Shown: one piece after another, positions 7,875 to 17,058 of the stretch
Numbering within the stretch: the first letter of the stretch is position 1
How the letters are laid out: each line of letters opens with the position of its first letter
From: Alphaproteobacteria bacterium
GTDB lineage: Bacteria > Pseudomonadota > Alphaproteobacteria > Rhizobiales > JAKIUO01
Reading direction: 5' to 3'
Assembly: GCA_024280895.1 (NCBI GenBank)
Contig: JAJRPI010000003.1
Span: 1-63,412, forward strand
DNA: 63,412 bases
Made by a program: the position numbers and the translations under genes
Notes under the pieces: generated by a model
Told to the model about the DNA's origin: nothing
Seen by the model: the letters and a program-made list of their open reading frames with translations, nothing else
Databases searched by the model: none

Positions 7875-10800
7875 CTAGCTCTTGGCCTCTGCTTTTTCGC
7901 CGCTATAGCCAAATGGGCGACCATCATCTCGCATGATCACATAGACGGCCGGAATAACTAGCACGGTGAGCAAGGTCGAAGACACCAGGCCAAACAAAAG
8001 CGAGATCGCCAGTCCCTGAAAAATTGGGTCGAATAGGATCACCGCTGCGCCAATCATCGCGGCGACCGCAGTCAAAAGGATCGGCTTGAAACGAATGGCA
8101 CCCGCCTGCACCAGCACATCACGCATGGCGCAATTCTCGCAATCCGAGTTGCGGATGAAATCCACCAGCAGAATCGAATTGCGCACGATAATTCCGGCCA
8201 ATGCGATAAAGCCAATCATCGAGGTGGCGGTAAACGGCGCGCTGAACATCCAGTGACCGATCATGATACCGATCAATGTCAAAGGCACTGGCAGCAAGAT
8301 AACGATTGGCAGTTTGAACGAGCCAAATTGAATGACCACAAGGAAATAAATACCAATCAGCGCCACGATAAAGGCGGCGCCCATATCGCGGAAGGTCACA
8401 TAGGTGACTTCCCACTCTCCATCCCATAAAAGGGTGGATTTACTCTCGTCTGTTGGCTGCCCATAATAGCTGATGGTGGGTTTTGGCAGATCTTTCCAAT
8501 CATGAGCATCAATGGCTTTAGCAACTTCCAGCATGCCATAAACAGGGGCTTCATATTCGCCTGCCAGCTCTGCCAGCACCATTTCAGCATTGCGGCTATT
8601 ATGACGGAAGATAGGGAAAGATCCTTTTTCCCTACGCAGTTTTACGACATCGCCAAGCTCAACGACCGAGCGAGCCCCCGGCAAAGCATTGGCAGGCACT
8701 GGGGTCGACAGGGTGCGCGAAGAAAGAGACAGATCATTATTGGGCACTTTCACAAGGATCTCGACTGGGTGGCGTCCTTCTCCCTTATGAGAATAGCCCA
8801 CCGTCACGCCATGCAGATAAGACTGAATGGTGTTATAGACATCGCTCTCAGTGACATGGTGAAATTCAAGATTGTTCTGATCAATTTCGAGCCGCACACG
8901 CTCAGTTTGAATACCAAAGCTGTCATCAGCGTCGACAATGAACGGGATCTTGTCGAAAATACCGCGCAGCTCGCGTGCCACAGCCCGGAGGGTCTTGCCG
9001 TCCGGCCCGTAAATTTCCGCAAGCAGCGTTGCCATCACAGGAGGTCCCGGGGGGACTTCCACCACCTTGATCGAGGTGCCTTTGGAAACGGGTAGATCTT
9101 TCAGTAATTCACGCGCTTCAAGAGCGATTTGATGGCTGGTGCGGTCGCGGTGGTGCTTGGCGGTCAGATTGATCTGCAAATCACCCATATGAGGGGCCTT
9201 GCGCAAATAGTAATGACGTACCAGACCGTTGAAATTGAACGGTGCAGCGGTTCCTGCATAGGACTGAATGGACGATAGCTCAGGAATGTTTTTGAGCTTT
9301 TGCGCTGCCAGCGACAAGATGCGATCCGTCTCTTCAAGCGTTGATCCCTCCGGCAGATCAGCGATGATTTGAAACTCGGACTTGTTATCAAACGGCAATA
9401 GTTTGACGGTCACCGCATTGAAATAAAACAGCGTGACAGAGAGAAGGGTGGCAACCGCCACCAATATCATAAAGGTCAAGCTGGCTTTACGGCTCACCAG
9501 AAGGGGCTTGGCGACTTTGGCATACATGCGCCCTAATGGGCCGCCATCTGTTTCTTCGGCATGGGCATGAGCGTCGCCCTTGCTTGCAAATTTGATCATC
9601 AGCCATGGCGTCAGAATCATCGCCACGAAGAAGGAGAAAATCATCGCTGAAGACGCATTGGCCGGAATGGGGCTCATATAGGGGCCCATCAAGCCAGATA
9701 CAAACAACATGGGCATCAAAGCAGCGACCACGGTCAAAGTGGCAATGACGGTTGGATTGCCAACTTCTGCCACCGCTTCAATCGCCGCTTTTTTCCTCGA
9801 TCGCCCGTCAGACATAGCCCAATGGCGGGCAATATTCTCGATCACCACAATCGCGTCATCCACCAGAATACCAATGGAGAAGATCAGCGCGAACAAGGAC
9901 ACGCGGTTAATGGTGTAGCCCATGAGATAGGAGGCGAACATGGTCAAGAGAATGGTGGTTGGAATGACGACCATCACCACCCCGCCCTCGCGCCAGCCAA
10001 TCACAAAGCCAACCAGCAAGACAATGGAAAGGGTCGCAAGTCCCAGATGAAACAATAGTTCGTCGGCTTTTTCGTCGGCCGTTTCGCCATAGTTACGTGT
10101 CACCACTACTTCGACTTCAGGCGAAATCAAACGGCCGCGCATCAGTTCGACGCGGGCCAGAATATCTTCGCCGATTTTCACAGCATTGGCCCCGGCGCGT
10201 TTGGCGATGGCGATCGAAACGGCGGGCCTTTTGATCAATTCTTTATCGGGTGCCTTGCCATCGCTTGCATGCTTTTTATCGGCGCCTTTGTTGTCATGCC
10301 CGCCAAGACCATAATGCCAGACATATTTGTCAGCGGGGGCACTGCCGATCACAACCTTGGCGATATCGCGCACATAGACCGGGCGGCCATTGCGCGTTGA
10401 CATCAGCAACAGGCCGATATCAGGAATACCGGTCAGGGTCTGTCCGGCAACCACCGGCAGGTTCTTGTTATTATCCAGGATATTGCCAGCCAGAAACGAG
10501 CGATTAGCGGCTTTGATTTTGCCGATCAGCTGATCAAGGGTAATGCCATAAAGCGATAAGCGTTCTGGATCGGGCTCAACCCGGATCTGATCACGGCGCC
10601 CACCCACGACGTAGGAAAGCCCCACATCAGGTAGCTTGGCGATCTCCACCAGCAAATCCTCGGCAATATAATTGAGCTGATTGTCAGACCAACGCTCGAC
10701 GGCTGAGAGTTTGGGCGTCAGCGTCAATGTGACAATCGCCACATCATCAATGCCCCGCCCGATGATCAAAGGTTCGGGAATACCGTAGGGAATACGGCTG

Positions 10801-11174
10801 ATATTGGCGCGAATTTTATCATGGACCCGCAAAATCGCATCGTCCGCATTGGTGCCGACATAAAAGCGAGCCGTCACAGTGACGCGATCATCGACCGTAT
10901 TACTGTAAACATGTTCAACACCCGCAATGGCCTTGACGATGGTCTCCAGCGGCTCGGTCACCAACTTGACGCCATCAATGGCTTTGAGGCCATCCGTCAT
11001 CACGTGAATATCGACAAGCGGCACAGAGATCTGCGGCTCTTCTTCGCGCGGCAGCGATTGCAGGGCTATGAAACCAATAATGAGCGATGCAAAAAGCAAT
11101 AAAGGCGTCAGGGGGCTGTCGATAAAAATCCGCGTTAGATTCCCGGACAGGCCGAGTTTAACATCCTGTTTCAT
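7875..11174 (-). CDS. RND-family efflux transporter, inner-membrane pump
   Basis: This protein of about 1099 aa is the proton-driven pump subunit of a tripartite exporter. It has the duplicated RND layout: TM1, a large periplasmic domain, TM2-6, then the same again. TM4 carries the paired aspartates of the proton relay (GILVDDAIVVIEN), and TM10 has AGIIVRNSILLVDF. The first periplasmic domain contains a low-complexity His/Lys/Asp-rich insert (GGHDNKGADKKHASDGKAPD) just before IKRPAVSIAIAKRAGANA. This is unusual and may bind metal or be a flexible linker. The open frame extends upstream to 11300, but an ATG at 11174 after a GGGG stretch, starting MKQDVKLGLSG, fits the family. It follows the adaptor gene on the same strand. 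No outer-membrane channel gene is nearby. The substrate is unknown. Confidence 0.93.
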   Translation of the reverse strand: MKQDVKLGLSGNLTRIFIDSPLTPLLLFASLIIGFIALQSLPREEEPQISVPLVDIHVMTDGLKAIDGVKLVTEPLETIVKAIAGVEHVYSNTVDDRVTVTARFYVGTNADDAILRVHDKIRANISRIPYGIPEPLIIGRGIDDVAIVTLTLTPKLSAVERWSDNQLNYIAEDLLVEIAKLPDVGLSYVVGGRRDQIRVEPDPERLSLYGITLDQLIGKIKAANRSFLAGNILDNNKNLPVVAGQTLTGIPDIGLLLMSTRNGRPVYVRDIAKVVIGSAPADKYVWHYGLGGHDNKGADKKHASDGKAPDKELIKRPAVSIAIAKRAGANAVKIGEDILARVELMRGRLISPEVEVVVTRNYGETADEKADELLFHLGLATLSIVLLVGFVIGWREGGVVMVVIPTTILLTMFASYLMGYTINRVSLFALIFSIGILVDDAIVVIENIARHWAMSDGRSRKKAAIEAVAEVGNPTVIATLTVVAALMPMLFVSGLMGPYMSPIPANASSAMIFSFFVAMILTPWLMIKFASKGDAHAHAEETDGGPLGRMYAKVAKPLLVSRKASLTFMILVAVATLLSVTLFYFNAVTVKLLPFDNKSEFQIIADLPEGSTLEETDRILSLAAQKLKNIPELSSIQSYAGTAAPFNFNGLVRHYYLRKAPHMGDLQINLTAKHHRDRTSHQIALEARELLKDLPVSKGTSIKVVEVPPGPPVMATLLAEIYGPDGKTLRAVARELRGIFDKIPFIVDADDSFGIQTERVRLEIDQNNLEFHHVTESDVYNTIQSYLHGVTVGYSHKGEGRHPVEILVKVPNNDLSLSSRTLSTPVPANALPGARSVVELGDVVKLRREKGSFPIFRHNSRNAEMVLAELAGEYEAPVYGMLEVAKAIDAHDWKDLPKPTISYYGQPTDESKSTLLWDGEWEVTYVTFRDMGAAFIVALIGIYFLVVIQFGSFKLPIVILLPVPLTLIGIMIGHWMFSAPFTATSMIGFIALAGIIVRNSILLVDFIRNSDCENCAMRDVLVQAGAIRFKPILLTAVAAMIGAAVILFDPIFQGLAISLLFGLVSSTLLTVLVIPAVYVIMRDDGRPFGYSGEKAEAKS

Positions 11175-11300
11175 TTTTCCCCGTCCCTTTATCGTCGGCC
11201 CCGTCTCTTTGTCACAAGAAATGAACCCGCCTAACGTGCAAAAGCCACACCTGCACTCATCTTGTGCATTGGTATTAGCAATGTTTAAGAAGAATGCCAC

Positions 11301-11320
11301 CCCCGCTTAGGCGGGAATGG
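11301..11320 (-). other. intercistronic hairpin between adaptor and RND pump genes
   Basis: CCCGC-TTAG-GCGGG forms a 5-bp GC stem in the 226-bp gap between the adaptor stop and the pump start. There is no T-run. It could be a weak attenuator or processing site that sets relative expression. The same gap holds the palindrome ATTCATATGAAT (11368-11379) and the half-site ACATACGAA (11339-11347), which matches half of the palindrome upstream of the adaptor gene. Confidence 0.3.
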
Positions 11321-11400
11321 CATGTTTCAAGCAGTTATACATACGAAAGATATAGTCACCATACACAATTCATATGAATAACAATTTGTACTTCTATGAA

Positions 11401-12456
11401 TTAGGGTCTGACCAGACGGTCACCCGCCTTCAATCCAGCCAGCACTTCAATGCCGCCATTACCCTTGCCAAGTACAACCTTGCTGCCGAGCTGAACCACA
11501 ATCTCAATGGTTTTATTCTCGGCTTGCGCAAGCTTTACATAATCAAGTCCATAGCGTTTAAAACTGTAGCCGCCAGGAATGACAATAGCTTGTCTTTTAT
11601 CAGCTGCAATGCGCACGAGAGCGCGTTCCCCGACGAAATAATTGCCTAGACTGGCGATCTCCACATCAGCAATCACCCGGCCATTTTTCAATTCAGGATA
11701 GACCTGCGAAATCACACCACGGCCAATGGTCTTTTCCAGTGGATCAAGGCCCCTGGCACCGACCATGACAATATCGCTCTTTTTGATAAAACGAGCATGG
11801 CGTTCAGGTAATTCTAGGCGCAAGATGTAACGATTGGCGGCAATCACAGCAAGGCTTTCGCCGGCCAGCACAACACTCCCTCTGGTGGTCGAAACTTTCA
11901 GCACCCGGCCATCAGCTGGGGACAGTACGACGCCTTGCTTCATCTGCTCTTTCAAGACCGAACGCTCGGCAATCGCTGCTTTTTCATCATTGGCGGCAAT
12001 ATCAAATGTGGCGCGTAAGGCATCGAGCCTGGCAACCGCGATAACACCCTTGCGCTTGAGGTTTCGGCCCCGTTTCAGGTCTTTTTGAGCCTTATTAAGG
12101 CGCGCCTTGGCAGCCTTCAAGCGAGCATCCAATGAGGCCATTGTCAATTTGAGTTTCTTGTCGACGATATTGCCGATCACCTGGCCGCGCTTGACCTGTG
12201 ATCCCTCATCTACCTTGAGTGAGACAACTGTACCAGACAGTCTGGCCCGGGCAACAGCCGTATCAGAGCTGCGTACCGTCGCGAAAACAGCCTTGTCATC
12301 GATAATGGTCTGCACCAGAACAGGAACACTCGATATTATGCCCTGCGCCACCATCTCTTTTTGCTTGGCAACAAGTTGCCCCGCCGAGCCCATCACGAGA
12401 GAGGCCCCCATAAGCGTCAAGCTGGTCAGCATCGATATTTTTGCAATCTTTTTCAT
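11401..12456 (-). CDS. RND efflux periplasmic adaptor subunit (membrane fusion protein)
   Basis: This 351-aa protein links the RND pump to an outer-membrane channel. A signal or anchor segment (MLTSLTLMGASLVMGSAG) is followed by the split lipoyl domain (ARLSGTVVSLKVDEGSQVKR and GVVLSPADGRVLKVSTTRGS) flanking an alpha-hairpin of about 70 residues (KLKLTMASLDARLKAAKARL and onward). A beta-barrel domain and a membrane-proximal domain follow. It is the first gene of the two-gene operon with the pump. A perfect palindrome lies 136 bp upstream and may be a regulator site. Confidence 0.9.
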   Translation of the reverse strand: MKKIAKISMLTSLTLMGASLVMGSAGQLVAKQKEMVAQGIISSVPVLVQTIIDDKAVFATVRSSDTAVARARLSGTVVSLKVDEGSQVKRGQVIGNIVDKKLKLTMASLDARLKAAKARLNKAQKDLKRGRNLKRKGVIAVARLDALRATFDIAANDEKAAIAERSVLKEQMKQGVVLSPADGRVLKVSTTRGSVVLAGESLAVIAANRYILRLELPERHARFIKKSDIVMVGARGLDPLEKTIGRGVISQVYPELKNGRVIADVEIASLGNYFVGERALVRIAADKRQAIVIPGGYSFKRYGLDYVKLAQAENKTIEIVVQLGSKVVLGKGNGGIEVLAGLKAGDRLVRP

Positions 12457-12591
12457 ATCTTACTTTTCTCCTTTGCCGCACGCCTTGTTCTGATCATTCA
12501 CCCGATGAACAAGGAGCAGCATCGCTATCGCTTTCATTTGGTAATATCTTAATATAAGAAGCTTCAGGTCGATTGCCCTGCCTAGCCTATT

Positions 12592-12611
12592 ATATTCGTA
12601 CATACGAATAT
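12592..12611. promoter_or_regulatory. perfect palindrome, candidate operator for the efflux operon
   Basis: ATATTCGTA-CA-TACGAATAT has 9-bp perfect arms with a 2-bp centre. The size and symmetry are typical of TetR- or MarR-type operators. It lies between the divergent efflux operon (start 12456) and CDF transporter gene (start 12794). A matching half-site, ACATACGAA, is found at 11339-11347 before the pump gene. No local regulator gene adjoins it. Confidence 0.5.
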
Positions 12612-12793
12612 TTGAATTTAACTTAATTGTTAATAGTTCAAATGTCAAGATGTGCCCGCAAAAGCGATGAGTGTACGCGGATGAACATATAGACTAACAA
12701 TATTAGGTAATAGTTGTTTAAAAATCGGTAAGATGAGCAGCTTTTCACATGATGATTGATAGCCGAACATGACAATATACAGAAAGAGACCAT

Positions 12794-13771
12794 ATGGCCG
12801 CACACAGCTCTCGCAAGGTGATTTTAGCTGCCCTTGCCGGTAATTCATTGATTGCCGTAACGAAATTCATGGCAGCAGCCTATACGGGGTCTTCCGCGAT
12901 GCTATCGGAAGCCATTCATTCCGTCGTTGATACAGGCAATCAGGGCTTGTTGCTTTATGGTATCAAGCGCTCTAAACACCCCGCTGACGACAAGCACCCG
13001 TTTGGCTATGGCATGGAAATCTATTTCTGGAGCTTTATCGTCGCCATCATGGTGTTTGCAGTTGGCGCAGGCATTTCTTTTTATGAGGGGGTCCACAAAG
13101 TCTTGCATCCCCAGGTCATGACCAGTCCAACACTCAACTATGTCGTCCTTGGCTTTGCGATGATTTTTGAAGGTGCCGCTCTTTTTATCGCCTACAAGGA
13201 ATTTGGCAAAGTGCGGGGGAAGCTTGGTCTATTTGAAGCCGTTCAGCGCTCCAAGGATCCCACCTTGTTTACCGTCTTGTTCGAAGATACCGCTGCCATG
13301 CTGGGCTTGGCCGTGGCCTTTGCCGGCATATTCATCGCCCATACGTTCAATATTCCCTGGGTCGATGGGGCAACCTCCATCGTCATCGCGTTTATTCTGG
13401 CGGGCACCGCCACATTGCTGGCCTATGAAACCAAGGGCTTATTGATTGGCGAAGCTGCCAGCCCTGTGGTCATTCAAGGGATCCGCAAGATGATCGAAGA
13501 ACAGAGCGAAATTGCCAGCATCAATGAGATCCGCACCATGCACCTGGGGCCAGACGACATATTGCTGGCCCTCAGCGTCGATTTTGTCGATCAGCTACCA
13601 TCTGAGCGGGTTGAAGCCATCATTTATGAGCTGGAAACGCAGATCAAAGACCAATATCCCGAAATTCAACGCCTGTTCATCGAAGCGCAAGACAAGTTTC
13701 ACCACTTTGAAGCGGCCAAAGCCGACAAAGCGCGGCGTGAAGACAAGGATCAGCCAAAAGAAAAGGCGTAG
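12794..13771 (+). CDS. cation diffusion facilitator family transporter
   Basis: This 325-aa inner-membrane protein exchanges a divalent metal (Zn, Fe, Mn or Co in characterised relatives) for protons. It has about six membrane segments. The metal-site helices show HSVVDTGNQGLLL near residue 36 and LFEDTAAMLGLAVAFAGI near residue 160. A cytosolic C-terminal domain (IRTMHLGPDDILLALSVDF) and a charged tail (KADKARREDKDQPKEKA) follow. The long loop after TM1 contains ADDKHPFGYGMEIYFWSF, typical of the FieF/YdfM-like branch. It is transcribed alone and ends at a hairpin terminator. Confidence 0.9.
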   Translation: MAAHSSRKVILAALAGNSLIAVTKFMAAAYTGSSAMLSEAIHSVVDTGNQGLLLYGIKRSKHPADDKHPFGYGMEIYFWSFIVAIMVFAVGAGISFYEGVHKVLHPQVMTSPTLNYVVLGFAMIFEGAALFIAYKEFGKVRGKLGLFEAVQRSKDPTLFTVLFEDTAAMLGLAVAFAGIFIAHTFNIPWVDGATSIVIAFILAGTATLLAYETKGLLIGEAASPVVIQGIRKMIEEQSEIASINEIRTMHLGPDDILLALSVDFVDQLPSERVEAIIYELETQIKDQYPEIQRLFIEAQDKFHHFEAAKADKARREDKDQPKEKA

Positions 13772-13814
13772 CAGCGCTGTTTTGACAATTTGAGTTTAAA
13801 AAAGAGCACAGAAA

Positions 13815-13839
13815 AACCGGGTAGTAGGAATACCCGGTT
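13815..13839. terminator. bidirectional intrinsic terminator
   Basis: AACCGGGTA and TACCCGGTT form a perfect 9-bp stem with a 7-nt loop. On the minus strand it is followed by TTTTT, so it can end transcripts of the yidD operon. On the plus strand it follows the CDF transporter gene with a weaker CTTCATT tail. Confidence 0.75.
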
Positions 13840-13973
13840 CTTCATTATATGTGTGTGTATGTGCGTGCTGGTCGTTTATTTATATCGTAGGAGAACGATG
13901 TGGTTTCTGAATATTGAAGTGCAATCTACGTGCCAGTCCCATTATGACCCCGCCAATCATTTGAAAAAAAAAT

Positions 13974-14330
13974 CTAATGATCGCCTTTGTTACAGCCCCT
14001 GCCCTGCGCCCCTTCTTCATTGAAACGCTCCTTGATATGGGTGCCCGTCCAGCGGCCATAGCGCCACGGCGCGTATATTGGCTGATGCTCCTCTCGTAGA
14101 TCCGGCACCGGGTCGAGCCCGTGTGATCCCCAGGGATTGCACCGCAATAGGCGTGACAGGGCCAGCCAGCCACCTTTCCAGGCACCATTCAGATCAATGG
14201 CGTCCGAGGCATATTCTGAGCAGGTCGGCAAATGGCGGCAGGCACCTGGTAAAAACGGAGACACGCCATAGCGATAAACAAGGATCGGCGCGCGCAACAC
14301 TGCTTTGGCGATTTTAGCTAAGATCGTCAT
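13974..14330 (-). CDS. yidD: membrane protein insertion efficiency factor YidD
   Basis: This 118-aa membrane-associated protein assists YidC-dependent insertion. The UPF0161 core is complete: YRYGVSPFLPGACRHLPTCS with conserved Cys, then EYASDAI, and LLRCNPWGSHGLDPVP. The basic C-terminal extension (about 35 residues) is longer than in many homologues. It overlaps the upstream cupin gene by 4 bp, which suggests translational coupling in the iscU-like/cupin/yidD operon. Confidence 0.93.
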   Translation of the reverse strand: MTILAKIAKAVLRAPILVYRYGVSPFLPGACRHLPTCSEYASDAIDLNGAWKGGWLALSRLLRCNPWGSHGLDPVPDLREEHQPIYAPWRYGRWTGTHIKERFNEEGAQGRGCNKGDH

Positions 14331-14806
14331 TTGTATGGATCACCATTATTGTGTAAAAAACGATATTTGGCATTCTCTTTTTCGGCTTTCATATCCACAT
14401 CGGGATAATCCACCATGTCGCTTTGGCACTTCGTTCCCACCTCAAATATCTTCGCGATGGCCACACTTTTGTTGACCAGGTGATGGCCGTTTGGCTGCCC
14501 AGCGGGGAAACCGGCAATGTCGCCAGCCTTCAAAAGGCTTTCGCCTTCATCGGTAATCAGGGTCACTTCTCCCTCAACAATATAGACAAATTCGTCCTCG
14601 TTTTGATGCCAATGGCGCTGCGCCGACCAATCGCCAGGGTTCAAAACAAGTAGATTAACCCCAAATTGAGACAGCCCGACCGCATCGCCAAGCACGGTTT
14701 TTTCGCGGTTGGTGCAGGGACCATCCAATGGTGAGGGATAGTCTGTGCCGATCCGCGCTTGTAGATCTGCAATAGTTGCTTTGTAAGGATAGGGCTTGTC
14801 AGACAT
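14327..14806 (-). CDS. cupin domain protein
   Basis: This 159-aa single-domain cupin has both motifs: HWHQNEDEFVYIVEGEVTL (motif 1, with the metal-binding His and Glu) and FPAGQPNGHHLVN (motif 2). Relatives bind a metal and include isomerases, dioxygenases and sensors, so the reaction cannot be assigned. It overlaps the upstream IscU-like gene by 8 bp and the downstream yidD by 4 bp. Confidence 0.8.
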   Translation of the reverse strand: MSDKPYPYKATIADLQARIGTDYPSPLDGPCTNREKTVLGDAVGLSQFGVNLLVLNPGDWSAQRHWHQNEDEFVYIVEGEVTLITDEGESLLKAGDIAGFPAGQPNGHHLVNKSVAIAKIFEVGTKCQSDMVDYPDVDMKAEKENAKYRFLHNNGDPYK

Positions 14807-15242
14807 TGCTCACTTCTTTGTTTTCAAGGGCCATATTCATCGCATCAAGCACCGCATCAAAGGCAATCAGCACGGTACTGAAGCGAGACTTATAATTGCG
14901 TACCGGGATCAAAAGCTCGTAGGCCTGCCATTTACCCGTAGGGGCCGGCCCCTCTTCTTCGAGCATTATCCGCACAATCTCGCGTGTCTGGGCGATTTCT
15001 TGTTTTGAGCAGCCAATAATATTGTGACCAATCATTGACGCAGAGGCCTGACCGACAAGACAGGCCTTCACCTCTTGAGAAAACTGCCCGACAACGCCAT
15101 TTTCCATATTGAGCCAGACATTTATGCGAGAGCCGCACAATTTCGAATGAGCACTGCCGCTCCCCTGCGCCCCTTCAATTGCGCCAATATGAGGGATATG
15201 AGCGGCAAATGACATGATCTCATTTGTATAAAGTTCTTTCAT
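14799..15242 (-). CDS. IscU/NifU N-terminal-like iron-sulfur scaffold protein
   Basis: The protein has about 147 residues. The NifU-N fold is indicated by MKELYTNEIMSFAAHIPHIG, AHSKLCGSRINVWL (first Cys), EVKACLVGQASASMIG (second Cys) and GCSKQEI. The Cys spacing resembles IscU-type scaffolds. The frame is open from a TTG at 15284, but the ATG at 15242, with AGGG upstream and a family-like beginning, is the better start. In many Alphaproteobacteria this type of gene sits beside folE/hisI, as here. It is divergent from folE. Confidence 0.82.
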   Translation of the reverse strand: MKELYTNEIMSFAAHIPHIGAIEGAQGSGSAHSKLCGSRINVWLNMENGVVGQFSQEVKACLVGQASASMIGHNIIGCSKQEIAQTREIVRIMLEEEGPAPTGKWQAYELLIPVRNYKSRFSTVLIAFDAVLDAMNMALENKEVSNV

Positions 15243-15577
15243 TTGCGACCCTGTTATTGCTATATCTTCGACCTTGAGGAACAAGCCCCCTATAAAAGCA
15301 GCATTTTCGCACCTTTGAACTGGCGCGAACAGATATTAGATTATCTTCATACTTGCAGCATAATCCTGACCAATATATATGGTTATAGGGAACCAATGGC
15401 TGCCTTGATGCGTTAACACTATAGATCGTCTTGATCATGTTGCAATTATAGATGCACAAGATGAACTTGAAAAGACGCTGAAAACAGAGCCTTATTGAGA
15501 GAAACAATTGGCTCAATATATATGTCACCCCGACTTCTGAGAAGTCGCAACGAACGTGAAGGTGAGAAAAGTTGACG

Positions 15578-16216
15578 ATGGACGCTATTGCTAAAAAATT
15601 GCTGAAAGAAGATTCAGACATTAAAACATCTGATGGCAAAATCATCCGCCCTTCAAGGGACGAAGCCGAAGAAGCTGTGCGCACGCTCATTCGCTGGGCC
15701 GGAGACGATCCCACAAGAAACGGTTTGCTCGATACGCCAAAGCGAGTAGTCAATTCTTACAACGACTTTTTCAAGGGCTATGAGCAAGATCCCGTCAAGG
15801 CCCTGTCCCGGACTTTTGATGAAGATAGTGGCTATGATGATATCGTCATGCTGCGTGATATCGACATCAACTCCCATTGCGAACATCATATGATCCCCTT
15901 CCTTGGCAAGGCACATGTGGCGTATTACCCAACGGGCACGGTCGTTGGCATTTCCAAACTGGCCCGCGTTGTGGAGATTTATTCACGGCGCTTGCAAACC
16001 CAGGAAACCATGACCGCGCAAATCACTGGTGCTATTGATGAGGCCCTGAAACCCAAAGGCGTCGCCGTGGTGATTGAGGCTGTACATCAATGTATGTCTT
16101 TGCGCGGTGTACAAAAACCAAATGTCGCGACCATCACCACCAAGTTTACAGGTGTGTTTAAAACTGATCTGCACTTGCAGAACAGATTCTTGAATATGAT
16201 CAAGAACGAAGGTTAG
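15578..16216 (+). CDS. folE: GTP cyclohydrolase I (type I)
   Basis: This enzyme of about 212 aa converts GTP to dihydroneopterin triphosphate, the first step of tetrahydrofolate synthesis. The zinc-site and active-site motifs are intact: DINSHCEHHMIPFLGKAHV, VGISKLARVVEIYSRRLQTQ and EAVHQCMSLRGVQKP. An alternative TTG start lies two codons upstream (15572). GGTGAG precedes the start. The hisI start follows after 12 bp, so the two genes are probably one operon. Confidence 0.97.
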   Translation: MDAIAKKLLKEDSDIKTSDGKIIRPSRDEAEEAVRTLIRWAGDDPTRNGLLDTPKRVVNSYNDFFKGYEQDPVKALSRTFDEDSGYDDIVMLRDIDINSHCEHHMIPFLGKAHVAYYPTGTVVGISKLARVVEIYSRRLQTQETMTAQITGAIDEALKPKGVAVVIEAVHQCMSLRGVQKPNVATITTKFTGVFKTDLHLQNRFLNMIKNEG

Positions 16217-16228
16217 AAACGAGCGATC

Positions 16229-16708
16229 ATGAGCGCCTCAAAATTTGCCGATCGACCCGACAAGCATCAAGTTGAAACCGGCACAGTTTTTTCACCAAAG
16301 TTCGACAAGGACGGCTTGTTGCCGGCCATCGCCACCGATGCCAAATCCGGTGATGTCCTGATGCTTGCCTATATGAACGAACAGGCATTGGCGCTGACCA
16401 TTGAAACCGGCATTGCCCATTACTGGAGCCGCTCGCGTAATCAGCTTTGGAAAAAAGGCGAAACCAGCGGCAATCTGCAACGCATTATTGAGATACGCAC
16501 CGATTGCGATCAAGACGCCATCTGGATGAGTGTCGAGCAACAAGGTCTCGACTCAAAAGGAGGGGGCGCTGCTTGCCATGTCGGCTATAAAAGCTGCTTC
16601 TTTCGCGCCATCCCCACGGGTGGCACCGCGTTGCACGACCTTCAACTGGACTTCAAGGAAGATGCGCCGCTTTTTGATCCCACTAAGGTTTATGGCAAAA
16701 AAAAATAG
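16229..16708 (+). CDS. hisI: phosphoribosyl-AMP cyclohydrolase
   Basis: This 159-aa enzyme is the third enzyme of histidine synthesis and opens the purine ring of phosphoribosyl-AMP. Visible signatures are [39 protein letters not shown], the metal-binding [16 protein letters not shown] and [11 protein letters not shown]. It has no phosphoribosyl-ATP pyrophosphohydrolase (HisE) domain, as usual in Alphaproteobacteria. It lies 12 bp behind folE. Confidence 0.96.
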   Translation: MSASKFADRPDKHQVETGTVFSPKFDKDGLLPAIATDAKSGDVLMLAYMNEQALALTIETGIAHYWSRSRNQLWKKGETSGNLQRIIEIRTDCDQDAIWMSVEQQGLDSKGGGAACHVGYKSCFFRAIPTGGTALHDLQLDFKEDAPLFDPTKVYGKKK

Positions 16709-16894
16709 CTGCTTTATTGCGCCTTGAAACAGCTCGCTCCCCTGCATTAAACCCGCATCGATCCCCCTCAGCTACAACTGCGACCAAAAATGACTGTACA
16801 TTTCCCCAATATTACGTTTTAAGACGGAATTAAGTGAAAGATTACGACGGGTCTGCCAATCGATTTATCCGAACCATTCCTCACTAAGTAAAGC

Positions 16895-17015
16895 CTGTTT
16901 TCGAGGGCAATCTGTTCGATTTAATTTGATCGATATCAACTGTTTTCGAGCGATTTGCTGCTATATCACGAAAATATTGACCTGTTCGTCGACAGGGTCA
17001 GAGCCCTGAGGGGCT
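16895..17015 (+). promoter_or_regulatory. structured upstream region of the phosphate transporter gene
   Basis: This lies within the 350-bp gap between hisI and pit. Two perfect direct copies of CTGTTTTCGAG lie at 16895-16905 and 16940-16950, 45 bp apart, and may be protein sites. Closer to the gene are two small hairpins: GACC-TGT/ACAGGGTC (16979-16999) and AGCCC-TGAG-GGGCT (17002-17015). AAAGGA precedes the ATG. No known riboswitch is recognised, and nothing else is seen in the gap. Confidence 0.35.
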
Positions 17016-17058
17016 GAACAAACGCTCGCTGAAGCAATTCGGTGCAAAGGAACGCCGC

